Assembly (NCBI GenBank): GCA_021776515.1
Contig: JAJFFS010000016.1
Span: 369,706-433,705, forward strand
Length of the DNA stretch: 64,000 bases
Direction: 5' to 3'
From: Robiginitomaculum sp.
GTDB taxonomy: Bacteria; Pseudomonadota; Alphaproteobacteria; Caulobacterales; Maricaulaceae
The notes below the pieces were generated by a model, which saw only the letters and a program-made list of their open reading frames with translations, was not told the origin of the DNA and did not search any database. Below, piece by piece: positions 35,226 through 44,929 of this stretch. Positions within the stretch are counted from its first letter, which is position 1, and the number at the start of each line of letters is the position of its first letter. The translations under genes and the position numbers were made by a program.

Positions 35226-36223
35226 GATAGCCAACCGGGAACGGGGAGTTCTTTTTCTCGTAAGAACGCCGGGTTAAACAATTTGGATTGGTAGCGATTA
35301 CCATAATCACACAGCAGCGTTACGATGGTATGGCCGGGGCCAAGCTCCTTGCCAAGCGCCATGGCACCGGCAATGTTCACCCCCGACGAGCCACCAAGGC
35401 ACAACCCTTCGTGCTCAACCAGATCAAAGAGGATGTTTAGTGCCTCGGCATCATCTATGCGCCAGGCATTATCAATCTGTACCCCTTCAAGATTGCCGGT
35501 TACGCGCCCTTGCCCGATGCCTTCGGTAATGGACCCACCCTCGGTTTCCAGTGTGCCATGTTTAACCCAGGAAAACAGTTTTGACCCGCCGGGGTCTGCC
35601 AGTGCGATGGTAATGTCCTTATTGCGTTCTTTTAATGCCAGTGAAACACCGCCCAAAGTGCCACCGGAACCAACGGCACAGATAAACCCATCCAGCTTGC
35701 CGCCGGTCTGGTCCCAAATTTCTGGTCCAGTGGTTTGGTAATGAGCATCGCGGTTGGCGGTATTGTCAAACTGATTGGCCCACAGAACCCCACATGGCTC
35801 GGTTTTGGCCATATCTTCGGCCAGCGTGCGCGAGAAATGCACATAGTTATTCGGGTTGGCATAAGGCACCGCGTCCACCTCATGCAACTCACCACCATAA
35901 AGGCGTACTGCGTCCTTTTTTTCCTGCGCCTGAGTGCGCGGCATTACGATAACCACGCGATAACCCAGCGCCCGGCCCACCATGGCCAGGCCGATGCCGG
36001 TATTGCCTGCTGTACCTTCTACAATCGTACCGCCGGGCTTTAGCGCACCAGATTGCTCTGCATCGCGGATGGTACCCAGTGCAGCCCGGTCTTTGATAGA
36101 TTGGCCGGGGTTCAAAAACTCACACTTGCCCAATATCTCACACCCGGTCTCCTCGGAGGCGCGACGAAGACGCAAAAGCGGCGTATTGCCGATAAGATCA
36201 ATTACAGATTGGGCGTGGGTCAT
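35222..36223 (-). CDS. cysK: cysteine synthase / cystathionine beta-synthase family enzyme
   Basis: 333 residues, fold type II PLP enzyme. The PLP lysine is in CEFLNPGQSIKDRAAL (about residue 44), followed by the substrate loop EGTAGNTGIGLAM, the phosphate-binding VGSGGTLGGVS and the C-terminal LGGSSGVNIAGAM. It makes cysteine from O-acetylserine and sulfide, though EGTAGNTG rather than EPTSGNTG marks a divergent subgroup in which other sulfur or cystathionine substrates are possible. Pairing with metC places it in transsulfuration or methionine/cysteine balance. GAGAG lies just before the start. Confidence 0.88.
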   Translation of the reverse strand: MTHAQSVIDLIGNTPLLRLRRASEETGCEILGKCEFLNPGQSIKDRAALGTIRDAEQSGALKPGGTIVEGTAGNTGIGLAMVGRALGYRVVIVMPRTQAQEKKDAVRLYGGELHEVDAVPYANPNNYVHFSRTLAEDMAKTEPCGVLWANQFDNTANRDAHYQTTGPEIWDQTGGKLDGFICAVGSGGTLGGVSLALKERNKDITIALADPGGSKLFSWVKHGTLETEGGSITEGIGQGRVTGNLEGVQIDNAWRIDDAEALNILFDLVEHEGLCLGGSSGVNIAGAMALGKELGPGHTIVTLLCDYGNRYQSKLFNPAFLREKELPVPGWLS

Positions 36224-36324
36224 GGCAGGCTCTCAAGAAAATTTGTAAACTCACAGGTAGTCTTGCCAAGGTGCGCTGGCAAGCGCCAAGCGCAAATCCA
36301 TCGCGCTAATGGCATGATTGCCCT

Positions 36325-37554
36325 CTATTTGCTCAAAACAAATTGCCCGACATCTGTGCGTCCGGTGCGAAACCCGGCTTCGCAATAGGCCAGATAAAAC
36401 TGCCATAACCGGTTAAAACGTTCATCAAAACCAAGTGGCTTTATGGTCTGCCATGCACCGATAAAGTTCCTGGTCCACTGGGCCAGCGTATCGGCATAAT
36501 CCTGACCGAACATCTGGGTGTTAGTCAGGTTTAAGCCTGCATTGGAAATTTCTGTGCGCAAACGTGTGTTCGAGGGCAGCACCCCGCCTGGAAATATATA
36601 ACGCTGAATGAAATCCATGCGTTTGCTATAGGTGGCAAAAATGTCGTCCCTTATGGTGATGATTTGCAAGGCGGCCCGCCCGGCAGGTTTTAATGCCTCA
36701 CGAATTTTGTTAAAGTATGTCGGCCAATATTCCTGCCCTACAGCCTCGAACATCTCAATAGAGGCAATCTTGTCAAACTGCCCCTGAACATCACGGTAAT
36801 CAACAAAGCGCAGTTCAACCTTATCGGTTAATTGGGCCTGCTGGATGCGGGCGCTGGCATAGTCAAATTGTTCTTGCGAGATGGTAATGCCAGTGACATG
36901 GGCACCAATTTCACGGGCCGCATATTCAGCAAAGCCGCCCCAGCCACAGCCAATTTCCAAAACGCTATCGCTCTCTTGCAGATCAAGATTGCGAGCCAAA
37001 GCCCGGTATTTGTTTTGCTGCGCCTCTTCCAGTGATATGTTTTTGCCATCAAACAAGGCCGAAGAATAGGTCATGGAGGGGTCCAGCCATTCTTCGTAAA
37101 ACGCATTGCCAAGATCATAATGAGATTGAATGTTGCGTTTTGAACCGCTGCGAGTGTTGGCATTCAAGCGGTGCATGAGTGATAACAAGGTGCGCATGAT
37201 GGGGTTAACGCCGGTCGCCAGTTCATTCATGCGATCAAGGTTTAACGAGATGGTTGTCAATACTTTGGCAAGGTCCGGGGTTGTCCATTCACCGGCCAGA
37301 TAACTTTCGGCAAGGCCCACATCGCCGGTGCGGGCCACCCGCCCCACCAGGGCAAAATCATGAATGGTCATGGCCGCATTCGGGCCTCTGTCGGTGCCAG
37401 AAAACACCAGTGTTTCTCCACTGGGCAAGGTAAGGCTAAGGCTGCCGACAGAAAAATTCAGCAGGCGCATCGCCAACCGTTTAAAGGCCCAGGGAACGCC
37501 CTTAAGGGTCTGGATGTTCCGGGCTGTTGCCGGCATCATCATTTGCTGGGCCAT
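36325..37554 (-). CDS. cfa: cyclopropane-fatty-acyl-phospholipid synthase
   Basis: 409 residues from the ATG at 37554, which has GGGGAG five bases upstream; an in-frame ATG at 37575 lacks one. The N-terminal domain covers about 1-120. The methyltransferase core has SHYDLGNAFYEEWLDPSMTYSS, the SAM motif VLEIGCGWGGFAEYAA, then FDKIASIEMFEAVG and the family sequence YIFPGGVLPS. It adds a methylene group to unsaturated lipid chains in the membrane, usually under stress or in stationary phase. Confidence 0.95.
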   Translation of the reverse strand: MAQQMMMPATARNIQTLKGVPWAFKRLAMRLLNFSVGSLSLTLPSGETLVFSGTDRGPNAAMTIHDFALVGRVARTGDVGLAESYLAGEWTTPDLAKVLTTISLNLDRMNELATGVNPIMRTLLSLMHRLNANTRSGSKRNIQSHYDLGNAFYEEWLDPSMTYSSALFDGKNISLEEAQQNKYRALARNLDLQESDSVLEIGCGWGGFAEYAAREIGAHVTGITISQEQFDYASARIQQAQLTDKVELRFVDYRDVQGQFDKIASIEMFEAVGQEYWPTYFNKIREALKPAGRAALQIITIRDDIFATYSKRMDFIQRYIFPGGVLPSNTRLRTEISNAGLNLTNTQMFGQDYADTLAQWTRNFIGAWQTIKPLGFDERFNRLWQFYLAYCEAGFRTGRTDVGQFVLSK

Positions 37555-37623
37555 ATCTTCTCCCCGCGTCATCAAATCAGGCTTATTATAGCAAAAAACA
37601 CCCGGATTTTAAAGTGGGGTAAT

Positions 37624-37692
37624 ATGCTCATATAGCGAAGCGGTAGCATTCTAATATTATGCTCATATAGCGAAGCGGTAGCATTCTAATAT
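37624..37692. repeat. 35-bp tandem duplication of a family hairpin
   Basis: A 35-base unit beginning ATGCTCATATAGCGAAGCGG occurs at 37624-37658 and again at 37659-37692. On the minus strand each forms a hairpin with ATGCT/AGCAT arms around the loop ACCGCTTCGCTATATG. The loop is almost identical to that at 33993-34020. The element lies between the divergent cfa and dacA genes. Confidence 0.87.
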
Positions 37693-37787
37693 CTCCGCAG
37701 CCTAGTTTTTCAGTTTTGCCACTTTGCCGCCGCTTTTGAATCGTGCAATGGAGTGCCTACAAACTATTTTGAAATGAAAGATTATCC

Positions 37788-38942
37788 ATGCGTGTCCTTC
37801 TTGCCCTTTTGATATTGATCGGTACGGCTCCTTTAGTCAGAGCTGCTGAGTTTGAAACATCCGCCACTCATGCGGTCATCCTGGATTATGAAACTGGTCT
37901 GGTGCTTTTCGGCAAGGGTGCCGATGCGCCAATTCAACCGGCCTCCATGACCAAGATCATGACCCTTTATATGGTTTTTGAACGGCTTAGATCTGGCGCA
38001 TTAACACTGGATACAGAGTTCATTATTTCCGCTGATGCGTGGCGGCGCGGCGGGTTCAGTTCCGGTTCCTCGACCATGTGTTTGCGGCCCAAGGAACGTG
38101 TGCGTGTTGAAGACCTTATTCGCGGCGTGATTGTTCTGTCGGGTAATGATGCAGCTATTGCACTGGCGGAAAATATTGCGGGCAGTGAAGAGGCATTTGC
38201 CCGGCAAATGACCGAGCGCGCCCATGAACTGGGTTTGACAAGTGTGCAGTTTCGTAATGCGACCGGATGGCCAGACGAAGCGCACGTCATTAGCGTGCAC
38301 GACCTGGCCGAACTGTCGCGCATTATTATTCGAGATTTTCCCCAAGAGTATGCCTATTTTGCCGAGCGTGAATACGACTGGTGCAAGGCAGCACCGTCCA
38401 ACCGCTATAACCGCAATCCTGTATTGGGTGTGGTGCCGGGTGCGGATGGACTGAAAACCGGGCATACAGAGATAGCCGGTTATGGACTGGCGGCAGCGGT
38501 GTTGCGTGATGGGCAGCGGCGCATAGTGGTGTTTTCTGGCATGAGCTCCAACCGGGGTCGTGCCAGCGAGGGCGAGCGCATGATCCGCGCTGCCTTTGGC
38601 GAGTTTGAAATCAAATCCCTTTACACCAAAGATGACGTAATTGGTGAAGCCAAAGTTGTGTTGGGCAAAGCGGTTAGCGTACCGCTGGTCACGCCTGAAG
38701 ATATTAATGTGGCGCTGTACCGGCCCAACCGGCGGTCCATAACCACTGCTATTGTCTATGAAGGACCAATAGCGGCGCCTGTGCAAAAGGGTGATCAGCT
38801 GGCAATGCTGGTGGTTGAGGAGAAAGGTGTGGTCAAGGCGTCATACCCTTTGCTAGCGGGCGCGTCAGTTGAGAAAAAAGGCCTTTTTGGTTTGGCCATT
38901 GAAGGTTTGCTGAGGTTGATCAGAGGTGCGGGCAAAGAATGA
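37788..38942 (+). CDS. dacA: D-alanyl-D-alanine carboxypeptidase (PBP5/6 family)
   Basis: 384 residues. A signal peptide (LLALLILIGTAPLVRA) exports the protein. The penicillin-binding motifs are SMTK (about 55-58), SGND (about 119-122) and KTGHTE (about 225). A beta-rich C-terminal domain and an amphipathic tail (GLFGLAIEGLLRLIRGAGKE) for membrane attachment complete the PBP5 pattern. It trims the terminal D-Ala of peptidoglycan side chains. It heads a five-gene operon and overlaps tmk by four bases. Confidence 0.95.
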   Translation: MRVLLALLILIGTAPLVRAAEFETSATHAVILDYETGLVLFGKGADAPIQPASMTKIMTLYMVFERLRSGALTLDTEFIISADAWRRGGFSSGSSTMCLRPKERVRVEDLIRGVIVLSGNDAAIALAENIAGSEEAFARQMTERAHELGLTSVQFRNATGWPDEAHVISVHDLAELSRIIIRDFPQEYAYFAEREYDWCKAAPSNRYNRNPVLGVVPGADGLKTGHTEIAGYGLAAAVLRDGQRRIVVFSGMSSNRGRASEGERMIRAAFGEFEIKSLYTKDDVIGEAKVVLGKAVSVPLVTPEDINVALYRPNRRSITTAIVYEGPIAAPVQKGDQLAMLVVEEKGVVKASYPLLAGASVEKKGLFGLAIEGLLRLIRGAGKE

Positions 38943-39580
38943 GCCAAAGCGGGGCAAAATTTATCAGCTTTGAAGGTGGTGAGGGCGCTGGCAAGACTAC
39001 CCAGATCAAGTGCCTGGGCGAAGCGTTACGCCATGCCGGTCATGAGGTTGTGGTCACCCGTGAGCCGGGCGGCACCCCGGACGCGGAGATCGTGCGCGAT
39101 ATAGTGCTGGGCGGTGAGCCGGGGCGCTGGTCAGCAATTGAGGAAATGTTGCTGATGTACACAGCGCGCTCGCAATTGGTGCGCACCGTCATCAAACCTG
39201 CACTGGAACGTGGCGCCTGGGTACTAAGTGACCGATTTGCCGATTCAACCATGGTTTATCAGGGCTTTGCCGGGGGCGTGCCTATGGCCGAAGTACGCGC
39301 CTTGCATAAACTGGTGCTTGGTAATTTTAATCCTGACATTACCTTTGTTATGGATATAGCCCCTGATAGCGGTATGGAACGGGTGCATTCGCGGGCCGAG
39401 GTGCTGAACCAGTTTGAAAAGCGTGAGGCGCAATTTTACGAAGATACACGCAACGCCTATCTGGATATTGCCAAAGCCGAACCAACACGATGTGCTGTGA
39501 TCAACGCCGCGCAAAAGTCTCAACTTGTGGCGCGTGATATTATGCAGGTTATTCAAGAGCGCACCGGAATCACATTGTGA
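38939..39580 (+). CDS. tmk: thymidylate kinase
   Basis: 213 residues, standard size. The P-loop is SFEGGEGAGKTTQIK at the N-terminus, followed by VVTREPGGTPDAE, the DR motif LSDRFADSTMVYQGF and the lid region near RVHSRAEVLNQFEKRE. It phosphorylates dTMP to dTDP. The start is fixed by the ATGA overlap with dacA, and its stop overlaps holB (GTGA). Confidence 0.96.
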   Translation: MSQSGAKFISFEGGEGAGKTTQIKCLGEALRHAGHEVVVTREPGGTPDAEIVRDIVLGGEPGRWSAIEEMLLMYTARSQLVRTVIKPALERGAWVLSDRFADSTMVYQGFAGGVPMAEVRALHKLVLGNFNPDITFVMDIAPDSGMERVHSRAEVLNQFEKREAQFYEDTRNAYLDIAKAEPTRCAVINAAQKSQLVARDIMQVIQERTGITL

Positions 39581-40638
39581 GTATGTCAGAAAATTCTGAT
39601 TATCCCGATGAACCGGACCGGGCACCGGGATGCCCGGCACCGCGCGAATCTCATGACCTTTTTGGTCACGAAAATGCTGAACGCGCCTTTGAGACTGCCC
39701 TGAAGAGCGATCATCTTCATCATGCCTGGCTATTGGCCGGGCCAAGGGGCATTGGCAAGGCGACTCTGGCTTATCGCATGGCGCGCCGGGTACTGGGGGC
39801 CAAGGCTGGTCCGGCCCATGGTGTTTTGGGTACGGACCCGCATGACCCGGTATCGATGCGTATTGCCGCCATGAGCCATGGCGACCTTCTGGTACTACGC
39901 CGCCCGTATGACGATAAGCGCAAGCGCTGGCGTACAGAAATTACCGTGAACGAGGCGCGCCGCATGGCCGGGCTTTTCCAGACCCGTGCTGCAGAAGGCG
40001 GCTGGCGGGTATGTATTGTTGATGCAGCGGACGATCTGAACCTGAACGCCGCCAATGCCATATTAAAAACGCTGGAAGAACCCCCGGATCGGGCGTTGGT
40101 CATATTGGTGGCCCATGCACCGGGGCGGTTGCCAGCGACTATACGCTCGCGGTGTCGCCGCCTGGACTTGCGGGCATTGTCTGATGAGGTGACGCGCAAA
40201 ATTGCGATGTCTCACGGGGCCAGCGAGGTTGATGCGGAACTGGCCAGCAAACTGGCATCGGGTAGCCCGGGGCGCGCTCTGGCTATCGCCTCGGCTGGTG
40301 GTGGCGCGCTGTGGCAAGAGGTGGATCAGTTAGTTGCTCAAGGCGCCCGGGCCGGGCAGGGGCAGGCCCATGCAATGGCCCGGCGGTTATCACTGGTCAA
40401 AGCTGCACCGGAGCGGCATTTGTTTTTTGAGCTTTTGGTGATGAGGCTGGAGCAGGAAATACGCCGCCGTAGTGAAGCGGGCAACAACAGCAAGCTGGAA
40501 CCCTGGTTTGTGTTGCGCGACGATATACAGGCACTGGCAACAGATGCAGAATATTTATATCTTGATCCGGCACAAGTTGTGTATTCAGCCATTCAGAGCA
40601 CCTGGCGAGTGGTTTCAGCACAAGAGGTGCTGGCCTGA
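39577..40638 (+). CDS. holB: DNA polymerase III subunit delta'
   Basis: 353 residues. The AAA+ clamp-loader core shows LFGHENAERAFE, a Walker A-like GPRGIGKATLAYRMA, LKTLEEPPDRALVILVAHAP and the arginine-finger SRCRRLDL. Delta' is the rigid stator of the clamp loader. Translation probably starts at GTG 39577, overlapping tmk by four bases; an ATG six bases later is possible. In many relatives metG follows holB, but here tatD follows directly with a one-base overlap (TGATG). Confidence 0.93.
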   Translation: MSMSENSDYPDEPDRAPGCPAPRESHDLFGHENAERAFETALKSDHLHHAWLLAGPRGIGKATLAYRMARRVLGAKAGPAHGVLGTDPHDPVSMRIAAMSHGDLLVLRRPYDDKRKRWRTEITVNEARRMAGLFQTRAAEGGWRVCIVDAADDLNLNAANAILKTLEEPPDRALVILVAHAPGRLPATIRSRCRRLDLRALSDEVTRKIAMSHGASEVDAELASKLASGSPGRALAIASAGGGALWQEVDQLVAQGARAGQGQAHAMARRLSLVKAAPERHLFFELLVMRLEQEIRRRSEAGNNSKLEPWFVLRDDIQALATDAEYLYLDPAQVVYSAIQSTWRVVSAQEVLA

Positions 40639-41438
40639 TGCTGATCGATAGCCATGTCAATTTACATGCACCGGCCTATTACCGTGATCTGGATGACGTC
40701 ATGCACCGCGCCCGCGAGAAAGGTGTGCAGGTGATGGTCACTATATGTTGCCGGATGAACGAATTTGCCCGCGCCCTTGCCATAACAGAAATGTATGATG
40801 ATGTCTGGTGTACACTGGGCATACATCCACATCATGCCGCCGATGATCCAGAGATTACACCAGAAATACTCACCGCGCTTGCTGACCACCCTAAAGTTAT
40901 TGGCATTGGTGAAACTGGTCTGGATTATCATTATGATTATAGCCCTCGTGAAGACCAGCTCACTAATTTGCGCACTCATGCCGAGGTAGCGCGGCGCACT
41001 GGCTTGCCTCTGGTCTTGCACACCCGCGAGGCCGATGAGGACATGATGGCATTTTTGCAAGCGGAAAATGCAGGCGAGGATTTTAGCTTTATACTGCATT
41101 CCTATACTTCGGGCGAGGCACTGGCGCGTCTGGCAGCGGAACGTGGCGGGTATTTCAGCGTCAATGGCATAGCCAGTTTTCGTAATGCCGGGGAGGTACG
41201 CGGGGTGATTGCCAACATTATGCCTATGGACCGGATTATTCTGGAAACCGACTGTCCTTATCTTGCCCCTGTGCCAAAGCGCGGGCGGCGAAATGAGCCA
41301 TCATACTTGTCTTATATCAATGACTGCCTCGGTGCGATCAAAGGTATACCGCCTACCGAAACAGCAAAGCAGACAGCGCACAATTTTTTTGAGTTATTTC
41401 CGCGTGCCGTGTCGTCAAAGCAGGTTGAAAGCTCATGA
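40638..41438 (+). CDS. tatD: TatD family metal-dependent hydrolase
   Basis: 266 residues with a TIM-barrel amidohydrolase pattern: IDSHVNLHAP at the start, GIGETGLDYHYDYSPREDQ, VLHTREADEDM, FILHSYTSG and ILETDCPYLAPVPKRG. TatD proteins act as 3' exonucleases or deoxyribonucleases in DNA repair. The usual first His-x-His is His-Val-Asn, close to the E. coli TatD form, so metal binding may differ from YcfH-type enzymes that usually occupy this operon slot. It overlaps both neighbours by one and four bases. Confidence 0.92.
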   Translation: MLIDSHVNLHAPAYYRDLDDVMHRAREKGVQVMVTICCRMNEFARALAITEMYDDVWCTLGIHPHHAADDPEITPEILTALADHPKVIGIGETGLDYHYDYSPREDQLTNLRTHAEVARRTGLPLVLHTREADEDMMAFLQAENAGEDFSFILHSYTSGEALARLAAERGGYFSVNGIASFRNAGEVRGVIANIMPMDRIILETDCPYLAPVPKRGRRNEPSYLSYINDCLGAIKGIPPTETAKQTAHNFFELFPRAVSSKQVESS

Positions 41439-42256
41439 GTGATGGCGAAATAAAGGTCAGGATTCTGGGCTGTGGCTCCTCTGGCGGGGTGCCGCGCATC
41501 GGGCCAAACTGGGGTGAGTGTGATCCCGGTAACCCGCGCAACCGGCGTTCGCGCTGCTCCCTTCTGGTGGAACGTATCGCGGGTAGTGGCAAAGCCACCA
41601 GCGTTCTGGTGGACACATCACCTGATATGCGAGAACAATTATTGGCCGCTGAGGTAAGCCGTCTGGATGCGGTGCTTTATACGCATGACCATGCAGACCA
41701 GGTTCATGGCGTGGATGATTTACGCCAGATTTGTTATGCTATGAAACAGCGTGTGCCGGTTTATATGGATCCGCCAACTACAGACACACTAACGCGGCGT
41801 TTTGATTACTGTTTTGAACAGGCGGCAAATTCCGGTTATCCTGCAATACTGGATGCGCGGAAAATGCCGACCCCCGGCACAGAATTTGTCATTGATGGTC
41901 CAGGTGGGGCGCTACCCGTGATTGCTATTGATCAGGAACACGGCCCGGCGGTTCGGTCATTGGGCTTTCGCTTTGGTGATATTGCCTATTCGCCTGATGT
42001 CTCTCTTTTACCTGAAGAAAGCTTTGCGTTTTTGCGCGGATTGAAGGTATGGATTGTTGATGCCCTGCGGATCGAACCTCATCCTACCCATGCGCATCTG
42101 GCACGAACACTGGAGTGGATAGAGCGGCTAAAACCGGAACGGGCCATTTTGACCAACATGCATATCAGTCTGGATTATGCGGCGCTTGAGAACCAGTTAC
42201 CCAAGGGCGTGGAACCCGCCCATGACGGACAGGTTTTGAATTTACCGCTGGATTAG
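41435..42256 (+). CDS. MBL-fold metallohydrolase (PhnP-like)
   Basis: 273 residues. The N-terminus GCGSSGGVPRIGPNWGECDP with the RRSRCSLLVE segment is typical of the PhnP-like beta-lactamase-fold group. The metal motif is YTHDHADQVHGVDDLR, with DTSPDMREQLL before it and TNMHISLDY near the end. PhnP-type enzymes are phosphodiesterases, but the substrate of this operon-linked subgroup is not established. It is the last gene of the dacA operon and converges on mucR. Confidence 0.9.
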   Translation: MSDGEIKVRILGCGSSGGVPRIGPNWGECDPGNPRNRRSRCSLLVERIAGSGKATSVLVDTSPDMREQLLAAEVSRLDAVLYTHDHADQVHGVDDLRQICYAMKQRVPVYMDPPTTDTLTRRFDYCFEQAANSGYPAILDARKMPTPGTEFVIDGPGGALPVIAIDQEHGPAVRSLGFRFGDIAYSPDVSLLPEESFAFLRGLKVWIVDALRIEPHPTHAHLARTLEWIERLKPERAILTNMHISLDYAALENQLPKGVEPAHDGQVLNLPLD

Positions 42257-42261
42257 TGCGT

Positions 42262-42687
42262 TTAACTCTTTGCTTTTTTTGCCCCTTTACCCAACCCAAA
42301 TTCCTTGGCCAGTTCAGAACGGCGGCGACCGTAGCCGGGCGCTACCATGGGATAATCTATGGGTAGCTTCCATTTTTTTCTGTATTCTTCAGGGCTAAGA
42401 TTATAGCGCGTACGAATATAACGCTTGAGCATTTTAAGTTTGGCACCATCCTCAAGGCAAACTATGTAATCATCAGTGACAGAGCGCGAAATTGATACTG
42501 CCGGTTTTTGGTTCATTGCCGGTTCTGTGTTGTTGGTAAGAGCAAGTATGGCGCAGTGGGTAGAGCTGATGAGTGCGGAAATGTCTTCAAGAGAAATGGG
42601 ATTGTTACTGACATAGGATGCAACAATATCTGTTGTCATCTGTATTTTTTCCAGAGGTTGTGAAAACGTTTCATCTGTAATGGTCAT
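42262..42687 (-). CDS. MucR/Ros family transcriptional regulator
   Basis: 141 residues. The N-terminal half has a Thr/Ser-rich oligomerisation region. The Ros/MucR zinc-finger domain is CLEDGAKLKMLKRYIRTRYN with LSPEEYRKKWKLPIDYPMVA and YGRRRSELAKEFGLGKG. The Cys-x2-Asp form of the first ligand pair matches MucR variants with an Asp ligand or no zinc. MucR proteins silence AT-rich promoters and control exopolysaccharide, motility and cell cycle genes in this class. A 377-base AT-rich region lies upstream. Confidence 0.93.
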   Translation of the reverse strand: MTITDETFSQPLEKIQMTTDIVASYVSNNPISLEDISALISSTHCAILALTNNTEPAMNQKPAVSISRSVTDDYIVCLEDGAKLKMLKRYIRTRYNLSPEEYRKKWKLPIDYPMVAPGYGRRRSELAKEFGLGKGAKKAKS

Positions 42688-43064
42688 GGGCAGTGTTCCA
42701 GGGTCGATTTTATGTCAAATTAAAAAACGCTACACTTATATTGTAACTTAACATTCTATTTTTGCAATAGAAAGCTAAAATATTCCGTTTTAGATTGAGG
42801 TAGGCTGTAAAAGTAAGCAATATATATAAATTGTATTTATAATAATACCGGTTAAAGTTTTGATGAATTATTGTCTGATCTACCGGGTGTTTGCGATATA
42901 AAAAAACAGACGCCTGGCCTTGCCAGAGGGTTGCTGTTCCAATGCCAGAGGGTTGCTGTTCCAATAATTGTCAACAATGAGAAAATCCGGTTGTATCCGG
43001 GGGAGACAGGTTTTATCACTTCTTTTGGTTATAGTGCCTCAGTGCGAACAGGAATTCCAAAGCT
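42688..43064. other. 377-base regulatory gap between mucR and glyA
   Basis: This AT-rich divergent region must hold promoters for mucR (left) and glyA (right). It contains an exact 22-base tandem duplication (42921-42964) and a short direct repeat ATCCGG (about 42985 and 42995). I see no riboswitch pattern and no credible gene. AT-rich divergent spacers are typical MucR targets, so autoregulation is possible. Confidence 0.6.
42921..42964. repeat. 22-bp exact tandem duplication
   Basis: TGCCAGAGGGTTGCTGTTCC followed by AA occurs at 42921-42942 and again at 42943-42964. It lies about 100 bases upstream of glyA. Unlike the other duplications, it contains no obvious hairpin. Confidence 0.9.
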
Positions 43065-44372
43065 ATGAAAGATGAAAACATGTCTCCTACATCCAGGTCA
43101 GGTTTTTTTAATGACCGACTGGCGGAGGATGACCCGCAGATATTCGCAGAGATACGGCATGAAGAGCAACGGCAGGGGCGACAAATTGAATTGATTGCCT
43201 CTGAAAATATTGTTTCGCGTGCTGTGTTGGAGGCACAAGGTTCTGTATTTACCAATAAATATGCCGAAGGTTATCCGGGGCGGCGTTATTATGGTGGATG
43301 TATACACGCTGATGTCGTTGAAACTCTGGCGATTGAGCGGGCCAAGGCTTTGTTTGGTGCTGGTTTTGCCAATGTGCAGCCCAGTTCCGGTAGCCAGGCC
43401 AATCAGGGTGCGTTTTTGGCACTTATCAAACCCGGCGATACGATCCTTGGATTAAGTCTGGATGCCGGCGGGCACCTGACCCACGGGGCCCGTCCCAACA
43501 TGTCCGGCAAATGGTTTAATGCCGTGCATTATGGTGTGCGTAAAGATAATGCGCAGATTGATATGGATGAGGTGCGCGACCTTGCTCACAAGAACCGCCC
43601 GGCATTGATTATTACTGGCGGGTCGGCCTATCCACGTGAGATTGACTTTGCGGCATTTCGTGAGATTGCCGATGAGGTAGGTGCGTATCTGATGGTGGAT
43701 ATGGCCCATATTGCCGGGCTTGTTGCCGGAGGTGTGCACCCCAACCCTGTGCCGCATGCTCATGTTGTAACCACAACTACACACAAAACCTTGCGTGGTC
43801 CGCGCGGCGGCATGATCTTGACTAATGACGACGTTATCGCCAAGAAAATCAATTCAGCGATATTTCCCGGGCTTCAGGGTGGTCCGCTTATGCACGTTAT
43901 TGCTGCCAAGGCGGTGGCCTTTGGTGAAGCCTTGCGCCCCGGCTTTAAAACCTATGCCCGCAATGTGATAGCCAATTGCAAGGCCATGGCCCAGGTGCTT
44001 GACGATGCGGGGTATGATATAGTTTCTGGTGGTACAGACACACATCTGGCACTGGTTGATTTGCGACCCAAGGGGGTTAAGGGCAATGCTGCTGAGGCCG
44101 CACTGGAGCGCAGTTTTATCACATGCAATAAAAACGGGGTGCCGTCTGATCCGGAAAAACCGACCATTACTTCCGGTATTCGTATTGGTGCACCGGCGGC
44201 AACCACGCGGGGGCTGAACGAAGATGATTTTCGTGTTGTTGGTAGTATGATTGCCCGTGTTCTGGATGCGCTGGCCGATAATCCACAGGGGAGCGCAACG
44301 ATAGAGGCTGCTGTGCGCACTGAGGTTGAAGCGATGACGGCGCGCTACCCTCTTTATGGGGAGCTTCACTAA
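43065..44372 (+). CDS. glyA: serine hydroxymethyltransferase
   Basis: 435 residues. It interconverts serine and glycine with tetrahydrofolate. Motifs are [34 protein letters not shown], the PLP-lysine segment [16 protein letters not shown] and [19 protein letters not shown]. The ATG at 43065 has AGGAA about ten bases upstream; an internal ATG at 43080 is also possible. It overlaps nrdR (TAATG), a well-known alphaproteobacterial pairing. Confidence 0.97.
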   Translation: MKDENMSPTSRSGFFNDRLAEDDPQIFAEIRHEEQRQGRQIELIASENIVSRAVLEAQGSVFTNKYAEGYPGRRYYGGCIHADVVETLAIERAKALFGAGFANVQPSSGSQANQGAFLALIKPGDTILGLSLDAGGHLTHGARPNMSGKWFNAVHYGVRKDNAQIDMDEVRDLAHKNRPALIITGGSAYPREIDFAAFREIADEVGAYLMVDMAHIAGLVAGGVHPNPVPHAHVVTTTTHKTLRGPRGGMILTNDDVIAKKINSAIFPGLQGGPLMHVIAAKAVAFGEALRPGFKTYARNVIANCKAMAQVLDDAGYDIVSGGTDTHLALVDLRPKGVKGNAAEAALERSFITCNKNGVPSDPEKPTITSGIRIGAPAATTRGLNEDDFRVVGSMIARVLDALADNPQGSATIEAAVRTEVEAMTARYPLYGELH

Positions 44373-44827
44373 TGCGGTGCCCGTTCTGTTCAAGTGAAGA
44401 CACGCAGGTCAAGGATTCACGTTCGGCGGAGGAGGGCGCAGCCATACGGCGTCGCCGCCAGTGTCTTTCCTGCGGGCAGAGGTTCACAACATTTGAGCGG
44501 GTGCAATTGCGCGATCTGACGGTGGTTAAACGCACTGGTCGGCGGGTGCATTTTGATCGTGAAAAGCTATTGCGTTCAGTTATGGTGGCGATGCAAAAAC
44601 GGCCTATGGAGCGCGAACAGGTTGAACAACTTGTATCCTCGATTGTACGTCGTCTGGAGGGTGAGGGTGAGTTGGATATTACTTCGAAACGCATCGGGAA
44701 GATGGTTATGGAATCACTTTCAAATCTCGACCCGGTGGCCTATGTGCGCTATGCTTCGGTTTATAAGGATTTTACAGAAACCAGTGATTTTGCGCGCTTT
44801 ATTGCCGATGAAAAACTTGATGAGTAA
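44372..44827 (+). CDS. nrdR: transcriptional regulator NrdR
   Basis: 151 residues. The zinc ribbon [17 protein letters not shown] with [13 protein letters not shown] is at the N-terminus and the ATP-cone domain covers about 50-140 ([36 protein letters not shown]). It senses adenine nucleotides and represses ribonucleotide reductase genes. The riboflavin genes that often follow nrdR in this class are absent. Confidence 0.97.
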   Translation: MRCPFCSSEDTQVKDSRSAEEGAAIRRRRQCLSCGQRFTTFERVQLRDLTVVKRTGRRVHFDREKLLRSVMVAMQKRPMEREQVEQLVSSIVRRLEGEGELDITSKRIGKMVMESLSNLDPVAYVRYASVYKDFTETSDFARFIADEKLDE

Positions 44828-44929
44828 AGTTTTCAGGCTATGCATTGCAGCGAGACCTGTGTACCGGTCTGGTAGTTGTGATCTGTGCAAGTTACACATT
44901 AAAAACGCAGGTCAAAAAAGGATTGTTCT

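Noticed and set aside
36224..36324. SAM riboswitch upstream of cysK-metC
   Set aside because: The leader is about 100 bases and lacks the pseudoknot pattern of SAM-II or helices of SAM-I.
42965..43064. Glycine or other riboswitch upstream of glyA
   Set aside because: No conserved aptamer pattern was found; only short direct repeats are visible.
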